Assembly: GCF_003711515.1 (NCBI RefSeq)
Contig: NW_021167080.1
Coordinates: 2,253,394-2,317,393 of the forward strand
DNA length: 64,000 nt
Direction of reading: 5' to 3'
Source of the DNA: Sodiomyces alkalinus F11
Taxonomy: Eukaryota > Ascomycota > Sordariomycetes > Glomerellales > Plectosphaerellaceae
This document shows, in pieces, positions 25,882 through 38,545 of the stretch. Every line of letters begins with the position of its first letter. Positions within the stretch are counted from its first letter, which is position 1. The notes under the pieces are model-generated. The model saw only the letters and a program-made list of their open reading frames with translations. It ran no database searches and was not told the DNA's origin. Position numbers and translations under genes: made by a program.

Positions 25882-28800
25882 TCATTCCTTTACCTGCAGG
25901 GGCTCAATGTTCCAAATCTCTTCGGCGTACTCATTGATACAGCGGTCGCTGCTGAAGAAGCCCATTCGCGCCACGCTGGTAATGGTTTTAGTGACCCAGT
26001 CCTCCTGGTTCCTGTATGACTCGTCGACGAGCGCCTGCGTCTCGATATAGCTATGGAAATCGTCCGATACAAGGTAATAGTCGCCATGGTCCCGGACGGC
26101 CGAGATCAGTGCCTCAAAGTCATGTGGCGCCCCGAAGGTGCCCTTTTGGATCTCGGAGAAGACCGCGAGCAACTCCGGATCAAGGGTATGAGAGCCGTAG
26201 GTGTGCGCGTGCCGGAGGTCTTCGACGTCTTCGGCAAGGTTGCCGAACAGGAAGATGTTGTTCTCGCCAATCTCCCGGGTGATCTCGATCTGGATTAAAC
26301 GTTAGCAAGGTGGAACGTCCTCCTGAAAGGGGGGAAACCTACGTTTGCTCCGTCGCAGGTTCCAATGATCAAGCCTCCGTTGAGAACGAATTTCATGTTG
26401 CTTGTTCCGGACGCCCTGTTACAAAATCAGCCATCACTTCTTGGCTGAGGGTGACTAACATATCAGTGGAGACTTACTCAGTCCCCGCGGTGGAAATATG
26501 CTCGCTGAGGTCGGATGCAGGAATGATCATCTCGGCCTTGCTGACGTTGTAGTCCTCAAGGAAGATCACCTTCAGGAGATCGCCAATATCCTCGTCCTTA
26601 TTCACCACGCTGCCAACGTTGTTGACCAGGTGAATGATATGTTTTGCCATCCAGTAGCCAGGCGCAGCCTTGCCGCCGAAGATGGACACGCGCGGTTGCT
26701 GTTTCTTGCGTTCCTCGGGGGACATGGCCTTGAGGGTGAGATACCGGTGAATAACACCAAAGATGTTCAGCTGCTGACGCTTGTACTCGTGTATCCGCTT
26801 GACTTGCACGTCAAAGAGTGCAGTCGGATTTACACTGACGTCCGTCGTCGCCTTGATGTACTTGGCCAGTCGAACCTTATTGGCGTACTTGATCTCGGCC
26901 CATTCTTTTCGGAACGCCTTGTCGTTTAGGCTGAGTTCAAGTTGGCTGAGCTGGGTCAAATCCTTCAAGAAGTCATAACCTCCGAGTTTGGATGCGATCA
27001 GGTCGGACAAGCGAGGGTTTGCCTGATGCAGCCAGCGGCGGGGCGTGATGGCGTTGGTGACGTTGGTGAACTTGTCGGGCCCGTAGATCTCGACAAAATC
27101 CTTGAAAATGGTGGTCTTGATAAGGTCGGAGTGCAACTCGGCCACGCCATTGACCTTGTGGGAGCCGACGACGGCGAGAAAAGCCATGCGAACCATCTTG
27201 GGCTGCGACTCTTCGATAATAGAGACCCGACTAAGTAGGTCACGGTCTTGAGGGAACCTCTTCTCGACGGCTTGGAGGAAAAACAGATTAATGTCGTAGA
27301 TAATCTGTAAGTGACGCGGAAGGAGGTTTTGCATAAGAGTAACGGGCCACTTCTCCAATGCCTCCGGCAGGACGGTGTGATTGGTGTAGCCAAACTGGAG
27401 ACGGAAAGAAGGGTTAGAAAAGGGTAATCACTGGGTGGATGTTTAACAAACTGACCGTCGAGGTAACGATATCCCATGCTTCATCCCAGCTAAGCCTCTC
27501 AAGGTCCACCAAAATCCGTTGCAACTCAACAATGGCTAGGGTTGGGTGCGTGTCATTCAGCTGAATGGCGACTAGATCGGGGAACTCCTTCCAGGTGCGT
27601 TTCGATTTCTTGAAGCGGCGAACGATGTCATACAGAGAGGCGGCAACCCAGAAGTATTGCTGCTTGAGCCGAAGTTCCTTCCCCCTCTCGAGGTTGTCGT
27701 TCGGGTAGAGCACAGCACTGATGGTCTCAGCCCGTTGTTGGTCGCCAACGGAGCTTTCATAGTCACCGCTATTGAACTTTTGGAAGTCGAACTCGCCGCT
27801 GGCCGCTTTACTGGACCAGAGCCGCAGGTTGTTGGTGGAGGGGGTGTCGTATCCGGGGATAGGCATGTCATACGCCACGGCTTGGACAGTTTCCCCGGCC
27901 TCCCAGTGACAGAAGGGCTTACCATTCTTGTCCGTCATCTTATGAACATGACCGAAGAATTGGATCTGTGAATTCAAGTCAATCTGGCGTCCGATCATAA
28001 CTTGGCTTTTCGCAGAAGACACTTGTGACAGCTTCCCCCCCTCCTCTTTCTCAGGCCTTGAAGTCCATTTCAATTACTCACATCAACCGTAACATCATGG
28101 CGCGGAAACTCCCAGGGGTTGAAGTCGAGCCAGTAGTCTGGAACCTCAACTTGATAGCCGTCGATGATCTCTTGCTTGAAGATGCCATAGCGGTACCTCA
28201 GACCGTATCCCCATGCTGGGTAATTGAGGGTGGCAAGACTATCGAGGAAGCAAGCAGCAAGGCGGCCCAGACCACCGTTTCCCAGAGCGGCATCATTCTC
28301 CTGCTCAATGATATCTTCAATGCGGAAACCGAGATCATCGAGACCCGCTACAATGAGAATTGTTAGTTCGCAAATCAGATACCTATGATTTGAGGATGAA
28401 GTCGAAGAGAAGACGGACGGGGTAAGTGGGAAAAAAGAAAAGAAGAAGAAAAAAAAGGACTTGACGGGCTCGTGACCAACTCACCCTTGGCAACGTCCTT
28501 AAGGTTAGCATTGAGCATGGCATTGTCGAGGGCGCGTCCCATAAGAAACTCGAGCGAGAGATAGTAGACACGCTTGCTGTCAATGAAGGTCTGGCGCTGC
28601 TGGGTCTGATTCCACCGCGTCACAAGGCGGTCGCGGAAGGCCAGGCCGGTGGCGGAGTAGGCAGCCGACTCATCACAGTTGAACATGCTCCGGGCAAGGG
28701 TAGTCTCGACATGGCGCACGACTTCCTTCTCGAAGTCCTCTTTCGTCTGGAAGGCCTTGTGATGGTTTCTTGCCCATGCCTCACGCTGGGGTTCAGGAAT

Positions 28801-29633
28801 AGAGGCTGAACGATGACAGAGGAAGGTCAGCAGGAGTTCCACTAGCCGAAAAAGATACTGGAGAGCGCGATAAAAGCAAGCGGATAACGATGTGACCAGT
28901 GTACAAAGTGGGATGGCAGCAATCTGTGCGACGTAGTGAAGAAGGGATGCGTGTAGGGTGTGTAGTAGCAAGCCGTAATGTTCCTCGTGCTATTCGGAAC
29001 ATGGTCGCAACGGAAGCTTGGCTTCAGGCCTCTGGGGCCCCGCAGGTACATGTGTAACCGTACTGTCGTAACAGGACGCTCTCTGGATCAGCGCTAATAG
29101 CGATGGCTCACTCCGCTGAGTCGAGAGCTAAGGTAAGCTAGAGCTGCGATAAGGCCCAAGCTCCCTGGCGAAGAACTCGGTGGGAATTCACCCCGCTGTT
29201 GACAGTGCCTCACCAGCACCACGCCCGGAATGCCTGGAAACATCTTGGTCTCGACTCCTTTTTTCTTCTTTTTTGTTTTCCCCCTTCCCTCAGGGCTTCC
29301 GTATTGAGCGAGTTGAACCAATCTCCCCTCTTCAAAAGCTCCATTGGTTCATCGTAGCCATACTGTGGACGCTAAGAACCGGATATGACCGATTATGTTC
29401 AAGGCAGTGAAGATAAGGAAGTGGAAGACGCAGCTGTAAAATAAAATAAAAAGAAATTCTGTCTACTTGCCCTGGACAATCTTAATTTCGTCAACATCAA
29501 AACCCGTGTATGTCCGCTTGTGTTTAGGACGGGAGATGCCAGCTGGGCCGACAGATCCTTGGATATCGAAGATAGGGGCGCTCGTCGAGGGACGCCGCTC
29601 GCGAGTAGGAAGTCGATCAGGACTCTTGGACAT
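25882..29633 (-). CDS. GPH1: Glycogen phosphorylase
   Basis: Seven exons on the minus strand: 29633-29471, 28805-28485, 28347-28082, 27965-27456, 27394-26478, 26415-26343, 26289-25882; 885 aa. The first intron is 665 nt with a GC donor (AGG|GCAAGT); the others are 137, 116, 61, 62 and 53 nt with GT donors. The start chosen is MSKSPDRLP; an in-frame ATG at 29699 (MQSSAPQ) would add 22 residues. Landmarks: [15 protein letters not shown] near the N-terminus, [34 protein letters not shown], and the pyridoxal-phosphate signature [15 protein letters not shown] with the cofactor Lys at 734. It ends [20 protein letters not shown]. Reaction: phosphorolysis of alpha-1,4-glucan to glucose 1-phosphate in the cytosol. 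Length and all core motifs fit the family. Confidence 0.95.
28806..29470 (-). other. GC-AG first intron of GPH1, 665 nt
   Basis: The donor reads CAGG|GCAAGT and the acceptor GTTCAG|CC. Joining them gives the expected fungal phosphorylase sequence [14 protein letters not shown] in frame. It is far longer than the other introns in the window and, being close to the 5' end, could carry regulatory sequence. Confidence 0.85.
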
Positions 29634-31964
29634 GGCTGCGGCGATCTGTCGATCGTTGCGCGAGGTTGGTTGGTGACGTTGGGGGGCACTGCTCTGCATA
29701 TCAGTCACCTAAAGCTGGGATAGAATAGAAAGATAGAGTGTTCCCTGAAGAAACATGCGAAGTGAAGACGGAGTCAAAACAGCGGAGACGCAATCCATTG
29801 AAGCAAGATGCCCTTGACAGAAGGCTCGAGAGGAGGAATGAAGGGAGGAAGGATCTCAGAGTCCACCTACCTATAATTATGCGAGGACGTTGTTTGGGTG
29901 GGGAAGCTGCTGTGCTGCCCTTTATACGTGCTACTTGCTCGTACAGACACGGAATTTCCTATCAAGTGCGAGTTCCAGTACGTCAGTTGCAGTAATGTAG
30001 GCGGTTGTGTACGTTGATCGGTGAGACAGTACGGACTGACGAGACCCAATTTCAAATCCCCTGCGCGTCACAGCCGAAGAGCAGTGAGGAGGTTGGTGGG
30101 CGAAACGTAAAAGAAGCCGAAAGCGAAGGATGGAACGAGTCCGGAGGGAGAGTTTTGGGGAACACAACTAATACTTAAAAGCTACCGTACCTACCTTAGG
30201 ATACGGATACCTTAGTCGAACCATGCCCGGCCCCATAAATCTGAAATCTATCCAAGGCTCGATGAATCCCCATCGCTCATTCTACTGTATCTAGTCCTGC
30301 CGCCATCAGCTTATCGAGCAGAATTAACAGGGCCTAGCCTGTGAGTACGACCACAACGGATCTGGATGCCACAACCTGCGGGGCTCTGACCGGTATGACC
30401 TCACCAAGCATTGGTCAACAGACGAGTACGGGTAGTACACCGTACGTCAACAGGTAGACTCGTGCTGACGGGAGCTCTTTGCCGCCATCTCCGCTTCAGC
30501 TTCCGTCTCTTCGTCGTCTTGTTGCATGCGCATTAATAAAATATCCGTAAAAGTTCCAGTTCTTGTTGTGCGAAGCACGAAGGGCTGGCTCGGTCTGGAC
30601 AGGATCACGACTACTTGGCAGGCAACCCCACTTTAGCTAGACTTGATAAAAGGAGAACCACTGGCGTTGGTGGGAGGACGTTGGGAATCAGATCACAGAA
30701 ATCACTGTGGACTTTCAGGCAACCCCGCAGGAAATATTGGAAAAGAGGGGTGCCATGCAACCTAAGGTACCCACGTACAACGTACCGACGCGCCCATGAA
30801 GTCGACCTGGGTAGGTAGGTATCTGAGGTGACCAGCAGCACCTGCCATGCCAGGTACGTCCTACCTAAGGTGAGGCACTCAGTACTGTAGGTATCCATCA
30901 GAGGTTGGAGATGCGAAGGATGTTTTCTTGGCTCTCTGGTGGTTGGTTGGTCCAGTCGATCACACCACCACCCCTTGAACGCCTCTTATTCCCTCACTTC
31001 CGGTCACCGCCCTTACCCGATGCCGTTCCGATCAGGTGCAGCCTGACTCTGACACGATCCCCAAGACGAACTCCCGTCTCCAAAAGGCAGACAAGTGGAC
31101 CCGAGTGAGGAAGTGCTCGCGATTCAAATGTAGGAATGGATATGCCCTCGAAGGTTGTAAGCTACATAATCTGGTTAGTTGAGGATTGTCTGATACTTGA
31201 CAAGTCTATAGATCTTGATATCTTTCAGAGCAAATCCATCGGCCAATCCAATTTTGTTTTTCCATGGGCAATGCGAACCGGTATGGTGTGTAACTAGTTT
31301 CCAAGATGTCGCAACGCATATGGCTTGCCTGTCCTCTCTGCCGGTAATGCCGCTTTTGCTGCCTTGCTCCTCAGTCCCCAAGCCTGCTTATGGAACAACA
31401 GAACTCCTAGGTAGCCATACAGAGCCATCAAGGGGGGGCATTGCATATCAGAGTGTGACGCCTCCTCCTCGCTCTTTCACTTTCACCCCGACGCGACTGT
31501 ACGTCTCATAGCCATGAATGCCATGATACCCCGCCAGTCTCATTTAGAGAAAACACTCGATAGAATCAACAAAGAGATGATCAACGACAGGCTTAAGGGG
31601 AAATGGGGTTGTGATATCTACGTTTTGGCCACACTTCCCTAGTCTTTTTAGTTCCCAATGAACCAAACTCGCGCCCAAACCGTTTAATTAGCGTGTAGAA
31701 TTTCGGATATCTGCCACGTCCGTCAAATAGGACAAAGGAAACAAAAAAGGCCGCAGTGATAAGTCGTATCGCGTTCATATCCGAAGTTGGTGGAGGGTAG
31801 TGACCGCAAAAAGAAAAGAAGAAAGCCGAATAGAACGCCGCCCGCAGAGGGATCATTCCTCAACGCCGAAACCATGCTCCAATCGCTCACAACGCAACAT
31901 AGGAAACGCTTCTTTTCGATGCTGCAGTCCAGTGCTGCTGCGGTTGCCGAGGCGATTCATCTCA
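29634..31964. other. Intergenic between GPH1 5' end and gna-3 3' end
   Basis: No gene supported. It contains the GPH1 promoter; one CCCCT (stress-response-element core) occurs at 30058-30062, no more than chance would give. Motifs of the GTACCTACCTTAGG kind occur at about 30184-30215 and AAGGTACC near 30763. Confidence 0.5.
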
Positions 31965-33358
31965 TCAGAGGACTCCGATATCCCTCAACGCATTGTTTAG
32001 TATTGTTTCCTTGACCGCCGCGAAGACTAGTCGGATATTTGACGTGTCCGTCGCTTGCGTGAGACTAGTCATCTGGTCAGCGGACCGCATAGAGTACAGC
32101 ATAGAGAACCAAACCAGCCAGAATGAATACTTACTGCGGATACAAGTGCAGGTGCGCCCTATTCACCTGATTGAACCGCCATAGGAGGTATTTGGCAGCC
32201 TTGTGGACGTCGTTTCCACCTGAGTAGTCTGGGAAGTAGTTGGCCATGGGCGAGCGGCTGAGCTTCTGCTTGAATATGTCGACCTTATTGAGGAAGAGGA
32301 TGATGCTCGTTCTCATGAACCACCGCGAATTGACTACGGAGTCAAAAAGCAGTAGGCTTTCCATCATGCGGTTCTGGCAGCACCCATCAGCATCCCAGAT
32401 CTGTAAGTGCCTCCTGCCTTTTTCGGAGCTGGTACTTACCTGGCTGCTCTCTTCGAGAAGAACTTGGTCATATTCGCTTAGTGCGACGCAGAAAATGATG
32501 GACGTGACATTCTCGAAACAGTGAATCCACTTCTTGCGCTCGCTCCGCTGTCCGCCAACATCAAACATGCTAAGATGACCGGTTCGATCTGCGGCCACCA
32601 GAGACTTACTGGATGCTAAGCTGGCCCATCTGGAATCGAGTCTCGTATATGCCGGTGGTCTTCGTTCTGGCGCGAAGAACGTCCATCTCAGTCGGGAGAT
32701 AATCCGGCGCGACAATCCGCATGACTTCTTGAAAGAAACTGAACAAGAATCAGGTCAGAATAAGCCCGCGAAACGATACGCATGCCGAAACTGGGGCTTT
32801 CTCACTATTCTGCCGAGTCCATTAGGTAGAACTCGGTCTGTCGGTCCATCAATTGCTCCTTCGCAGCATCATTCCATATAGATTGTATCGCGATACCGAC
32901 TTGAGGGTCGATGTGTGCCTGGGGTCCTGACTCGGCGGTGTATTCCATCAAAAAGTTGGCGTATTCCCTATTCTCCAGGAGGATGGGCTCGATGCCAAAT
33001 TGGCGCATGGCGAGGATGACGGCCTTGGCGCATTCTACTAGGTTTTTGAAGATAGTCGGGCGGTAGTTGTATAGTTCGTCTTCAGAGTATCCCTTGAGGT
33101 GAATTATTTTCATCTGTTTCACTATTGTAGACTTGCCGCTCTCGCCCGAACCTAAAGAGGCAGACGTGGTTAGTCAATGGTCCCATCCATATCGAGATGA
33201 AAAGTCGAGATGAACACGTGGTTCTGCAGCTTACCGAGAAGCAAGATTTTGCATTCCCGTCGCAACCTTCTCGAATCCTCTTCTAACTGTCGGTCGATTG
33301 CTTGGCTCTTCTTCTTCTGCTCCACCTCGTCGTGATTTGCGCTCATACAGATACCCAT
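31965..33358 (-). CDS. gna-3: Heterotrimeric G-protein alpha subunit, fungal group III (GNA-3 type)
   Basis: Six exons on the minus strand: 33358-33235, 33151-32806, 32738-32610, 32569-32440, 32373-32135, 32064-31965; 355 aa. Introns are 83, 67, 40, 66 and 70 nt. The N-terminus MGICMS fits myristoylation (Gly2) and palmitoylation (Cys4). The P-loop GSGESGKST is at 42-50; switch I has RTKTTG with Arg181; switch II DVGGQ has Gln207; NKVD and ATDT form the guanine-binding motifs. The C-terminus RDIGVL lacks the Cys used by pertussis toxin in the Gi class. The sequence groups with Neurospora GNA-3 and Magnaporthe MagA-like proteins, which stimulate adenylate cyclase in nutrient sensing, conidiation and virulence. 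The 40-nt intron 3 (32570-32609) is unusually short. Confidence 0.94.
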
Positions 33359-35744
33359 GGTGAACAGCGCGAGAGCCGACGTCGGACTCGAGGCGGAAGG
33401 GGCTGGTGTCACTGTGCCACTGGGCGGGGAGGCTGAGGAGAGAATGTCGCACAAGAAAAATAAAGGGATCGTGCTCCGTGACTGGGTTTCAGTTTCAAGC
33501 ATCAGAGCGCTTCACGGATCCATCGCCAAAAGATGGCGAGATTCCTAGGTGTACGAGTTGGGAGGCGTGATGGTATGCCGGGACGTCGAGGAATAGATTT
33601 CTTCGGGTTGCAAACTGCAGCGAAGACTTGTTCAATCAGCCAATCTATCAGTAATTTTAGAGACAGCAAGCCAGAACGTCGTGCGTCGTGCGTGCGCAGG
33701 GCAGACAAGGTACAGGGCAGACGTCATGCAACCGCTGTCGGCAGTGAAAAGGAAAAGACCCTTAATTAATGGAAACAATCGGCGACTAACAGAATAGCTA
33801 CTTGCCAGCTCAATCTCAGTCGGAAATATCGTGACAAGAAGCGAGATCAGGTCGAAGGTGATACCTACTATGGAGGTGGTAAGGAGCCGAGACTCGGGAG
33901 GCCTAGCAATGGCAGGTAGCGGATACGTATGGCTCAGAATGCCGACAGGACCTATTGTGGGGAGAGCAGTGTTGACCACACAAACCACACGCACGGGCGG
34001 GTGGTAGTAGGGCGAGCAGGCGTATGGGGCAGGAAATTGTTGGTCCTCGAAGACAAGAGATAGCCAGGTTTATGTGAATAAGGTAGCTCAGGTCTTCGTC
34101 GCACGCAGACGCAGGTACGAGGAGAGGAGATTGAAGCGAGGCCCGGAATGGCAGGGGCGGAGGTTGGGAATAGGAATGTCAATAAGGTAAGTAGGTGAGG
34201 TGTCATATGGCGGCGCTAAATGGGCTGCTGAGACCAATTCCTTATTGGCACCTACGAATATTAAGAGCAGATAATTACTCTGTACGGGGTACCTAGCACG
34301 TTGCTATGTTTAGTTCCAGGTGTACTGTACGGTGTACGAAGTACTTTATCTCCTGAAAACCAGTTACGAGTGACATGGTGAGTGGCACGTGCATTCGTTC
34401 CGGAGAAGGGGAATCCGGTGACAGGAGTAACCCCGTACTCCGGTCGCTCCAGTACCAGTGAAAGCAACATTTCTGTTACTGCTAGGGACAAGCACGGAGT
34501 AGCATCTCGACAAAAACGTAAATTCCCTATCAGCCTACAGAGTACCTTAGGTACCATATTTTCACACGAGGTAATTGCGAAGTACCTTACTTCGTGTGTC
34601 TCCCTCGCCCAGGAAGCATCATCTTTTTGACGGGAGTGTTGTTTATTACCCGTGTGTCAGGCAATACCTTGCAGACCTCATTTCGACGATTAGGGATAGA
34701 CCATGTCTATCAGCGGAGCAGGAGGTCCCCTCAGACCGAATCTGTCGTGGTTTCCAGTCCATAATAAATCACCAGATACCTATACTCCGTAGAAACAATG
34801 TTCGAATCTTCTCGGCTCACTCGCGTCACCTCACCGGCGTCTTGACTCGGGGATGATAAGCGGTGAGGATGGGGAGAACCGTATTTGCCGTATTTGTCCG
34901 CACTGCTTTCACCTCCCAGTCACGGGGCGAAGTGAATGCTCTGCTTGCTGCCTGTCAAAACGAAGACGTCACGGGAAATTTTATTCCACAATCTCTTCCC
35001 TCTTCGTTAGTATGAGCATTTGAAGGTGGTACGTTGTATACAAAGTAAAAGCTTTCGAAGCGCGCACCTCTATTCCTGACTTGACCGATGTTCAACCCAT
35101 CAGCTTCGGGTGTTGACTAGTGAAACCATGCTGCAGGCAATGTCTCATCCCTGTAAGCCTCGGAAAACGAAAAGGTGAACCGCTGCAAGTTAAATAGAGC
35201 AGGCCGGACTGCGAACTGTTATACAAAGTAGGTATAGTCCTCAGCCTCTCCGTTGCCACGCGGCACGGTCCCGTCCTTGGTGACATCTCGATTGTCTTTA
35301 TTACCCCAAGAATACGATCCGTTCTACTTCGTAGTCGTTGCCAGTTTTGTATTCGTAAACCACTGCGCTGGCGGCAGGCACATCGGAACGCAATCATTAG
35401 ATCAGCCCTCTCTTGCAGGATTGTCCATGGTCCGAACTGACACGGCGCCCGCTTGCCAATTAGTATTAGGAACCCAACAGTTAGGTTAGGTACGAAATGT
35501 ACCCGGCGCCGTGGACCTCCATGTGGACATAAGGGACGGGCCTGGGGTAGTTTGTGCAACGAATCTTATCTTGGCTTGGTCGAATCAATAAGCATTTAAT
35601 TAACAGGGTACACACGTGGCAAGGACCTTAAGGAGAGAAGCGAGATAAAATAAAGGAAAGCAATGTCCTCTTTCATCTTATCAGATGCCACAGCCACCTT
35701 ATCGGGGTGTGACAAACCATATAGTATCAGACGTGTGGAGTACC
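33359..35744. other. Intergenic upstream of gna-3, up to the transposon border
   Basis: This is the gna-3 promoter side. No gene is recognised. It holds TACCTTAGGTACC at 34543-34555, an ACTCCG motif near 34436 and CTACTTCGTAG near 35325. Base usage is normal up to the LTR that starts at 35745, so the heterochromatin-like block begins abruptly. Confidence 0.5.
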
Positions 35745-36027
35745 TGTCGCACGTCAAAAGGCACTTGAATGATCAACTTAGTAGAGCAGAAATCTTGTGT
35801 GTGTGTATTATCTCCAGTTACATCTGGGAGAGTCTCTTATACCCTTAATTTAGGTGGTAAAGACTCTGTTATGGGTACTATATCATTTAGATCCTATCCG
35901 GTCTTTTCCGGTATCCACCCTTATTATATCCTAATACCCGAAGTCCCCGATATCCGGAGCCCTTAGTTATAGAGTGGATCCCCCCTAGATCCCCTATAGA
36001 CTATATCGTGGTCCTGCCTATATAACA
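35745..36027 (-). repeat. Copia-1 3' LTR (gene-proximal, weakly mutated)
   Basis: It aligns along its length with 41763-42024 but keeps CpA and TpG where the other copy has TpA, for example a TGTGTGTGTG run against TATATATATA. It has an insertion of about 20 nt around 35928-35950 relative to the other LTR. A polypurine tract (AAGGGGGTG on the minus strand) lies directly inside it. Confidence 0.88.
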
Positions 36028-37468
36028 CACCCCCTTAGTTAAGGTGGGTCTTCCCAGGTCAACTAACAATCAGAGGCTTCGGTTTAAACCAAACGCTCTT
36101 AACTTTTCTATCGTAAGATTAATAGTTAAGGGAAAACGCCCTTATAAAAGGGATCTAAATCCGCCCTATTTAACCGTTTAATTCAATTCTATCTTAATTA
36201 GTTCCTCGATCCTGATTAGCCGGATCTAATTAATTAGAGCTATATCTATCGGATCTGCCACGCCCTCGGGGGCCTTCGTTACGACCGCTTCAGCGCGTTT
36301 AATCTCTTCGTGTAGTCGTTTAGACTACTCGATACGATCCTTTTAATTAGTTAAATTAAGCTATTACTATAGTCTTTTAATCCCCGCCTCTGGTAATGCC
36401 TTCGTTAATCCGTCCGCGATTATCTCTTTCGTATTAACGTATATAACCTTAAAGAGACCTTATTATACTAACTAGCGCGCCTATTAGTTATATATATCGA
36501 TATGCCGTAGCCTTATCCGTAGGCGTTATACCTTCTTATTAATAAGGTTAATAGTCTATTAATTATCGTAGTATAGCTATAGCTGTTATTAGTCTAGCCG
36601 AAGCTCTAAATCCCTTAAGATCCGGCTAACGAATAACGTCTTTTTAGCGGCCTCTATAAGAGCGAGTAGTTCCGATTCTATTAACGATATTATAACCGTC
36701 GGTTATTTACCCGCTTTCTAGTTAATAGTACCGCCGAAGAGCTTTATCGTATATCCTTACGAACTCTTACGGTCTGGATTATCCCTAAAGGACGTGTCGC
36801 TTACTATCAGGAAGAGCCTATCCCCGCCGAATTCTAGGCAGTGGTGTCTTATATAGTATAGAAATAGCAGTATTTATTAAGCCCTTTTAGGATGGTTAGA
36901 GGAGGGGTTAACGTTATATTAGGAAAGCTTTAAATAGGCGAACGCGATATCGGGTCTTATCACGATAGCGGCGTATAGGATAGAACCGATTATACCCTAA
37001 TACTAACGGACCTCGGGAATCGACGCGCGTATGCTATCGCGGGGTATTAGCGGCTTTATCGTTAATAATAGGACCTTTAGTGGTTTTCGGCAGAGTATAT
37101 CTACGTAGTATTTAACCGCGATCTTCTCCATATAGGAGGATTATAATAGCTATAACCTTCGGATGGCTCTATCCCTTAGGACCTTAATTCCTAGGAACCA
37201 ACGGATTTCTTCGCCTCCTAATAACCTATAGCTTCGTTTAAGGGCGGCCTTAAGGTCGTCGGCGTCCGCCTTATAATCTCTGTAGTAGATAAGTCCGATA
37301 TTATCGACGTAGAAGAATAGGATTAAACCGTCGCGGAGTATAATATAGGGGTTATTAGGTATGGCCGTGAATCCTATCCTCTATAGCGTGCCGCTAAATT
37401 CCTCTTACTATAGTAGTAGCGATACCCTTAAGCCGAAGAGGGCTTTCCGTAGTAGTAGGACCTTACCT

Positions 37469-37683
37469 NNNNNNNNNNNNNNNNNNNNNNNNNNNNNNNN
37501 NNNNNNNNNNNNNNNNNNNNNNNNNNNNNNNNNNNNNNNNNNNNNNNNNNNNNNNNNNNNNNNNNNNNNNNNNNNNNNNNNNNNNNNNNNNNNNNNNNNN
37601 NNNNNNNNNNNNNNNNNNNNNNNNNNNNNNNNNNNNNNNNNNNNNNNNNNNNNNNNNNNNNNNNNNNNNNNNNNNNNNNNNNN
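37469..37683. other. Assembly gap of 215 N within the Copia-1 reverse transcriptase
   Basis: The minus-strand frame reads ...TYKFNK before the gap and GKVLLLRKALFGL after it. Copia RTs have roughly 70 residues between these motifs, so the gap length is close to the missing sequence. Confidence 0.9.
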
Positions 37684-38287
37684 CCTTATTAAATTTATAG
37701 GTGTATACCTATCTATAGGCGAGGACTTATTACTTATTAGCCTAATCACTACCTACCTCCTACTAGTAGCCTATCTATTGGTGCCCCTTAAGGTGTTCCC
37801 CCTTGGCCTATAACCACCGCTCCCGTAACGGATAGAGGTATATATCGTGGTGGTGGTTTAGTAGAGGCGGGAGATCCTCGCGGGTTATATACGATAGCGA
37901 TAGCGGCTAGGAGGTATAAGGGGAATCTATAGCACTAATATCGTCGTCGTTAATAGTTTACTTCCTCGTGCGTATAGGGTTATAAGTCCTGCTAGCGTTA
38001 AAGAACGCCTTTTAGGCGTTATCGTTCTAGACCTTCTCGGTCGTGTATATACTTACGATAGTTCTCGTGATGGATAGGCGCGCGGGTAATAGGCGCGCGG
38101 CCGATAGGAGTATAGCCGATAAGTACCCCTTAGGGGCACCTATAGCTATCCGTTAGTAGTTATCGTGTTCTTCCACCTTAGCGCCCCTAACCACCGCTAA
38201 CGCTATAAGGAACGTGCGCGCGGGATCTTTAGGGGATATTAGAGGCGTGGGAAACGGTTTAAACCTCGTAGTAGTGAACCGTGAAGT

Positions 38288-38545
38288 GTCCGTAGTAATA
38301 GCGGTGGCCTCTCCCGTAGTAATAGCGGTGGCGTCGGAGTTACGAGGTTCTAAATCTATAGCCTAGTTATTAGGTTATAGATTTAGAACCTTATCTATAG
38401 TAATAGTAATAGCCTCTTTTATAGTAATAGCGACGGCCTCGCCTTTATCCGTAGTAATAACGGTAGTATCGCCTTTACCCGTAGTAATAGCGGTAGTATA
38501 GTCTTCTCCTATAATACTAGTAGTATCCGTAGTAATAGCGGTGGC
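38288..38545 (-). repeat. Degenerate tandem repeat between Copia-1 integrase and RT
   Basis: A unit near CCGTAGTAATAGCGGTGGC recurs about ten times with variation (TCCGTAG, CCCGTAG, GCGGTAG forms). In the element's coding direction it reads as an Ala/Thr/Ile-Thr-Thr repeat, a low-complexity linker of the polyprotein. Confidence 0.75.

Noticed and set aside
30058..30062. Stress-response element (CCCCT) upstream of GPH1
   Set aside because: A single 5-mer in 2 kb is expected by chance; no cluster is present.
37361..37813. Open frame across the 215-N gap on the plus strand
   Set aside because: Openness comes from the N run; real coding sense here is the minus-strand Copia RT.
38288..38545. CRISPR-like regular repeat
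   Set aside because: Units are contiguous and degenerate with no spacers, and they lie in a eukaryotic retrotransposon frame.
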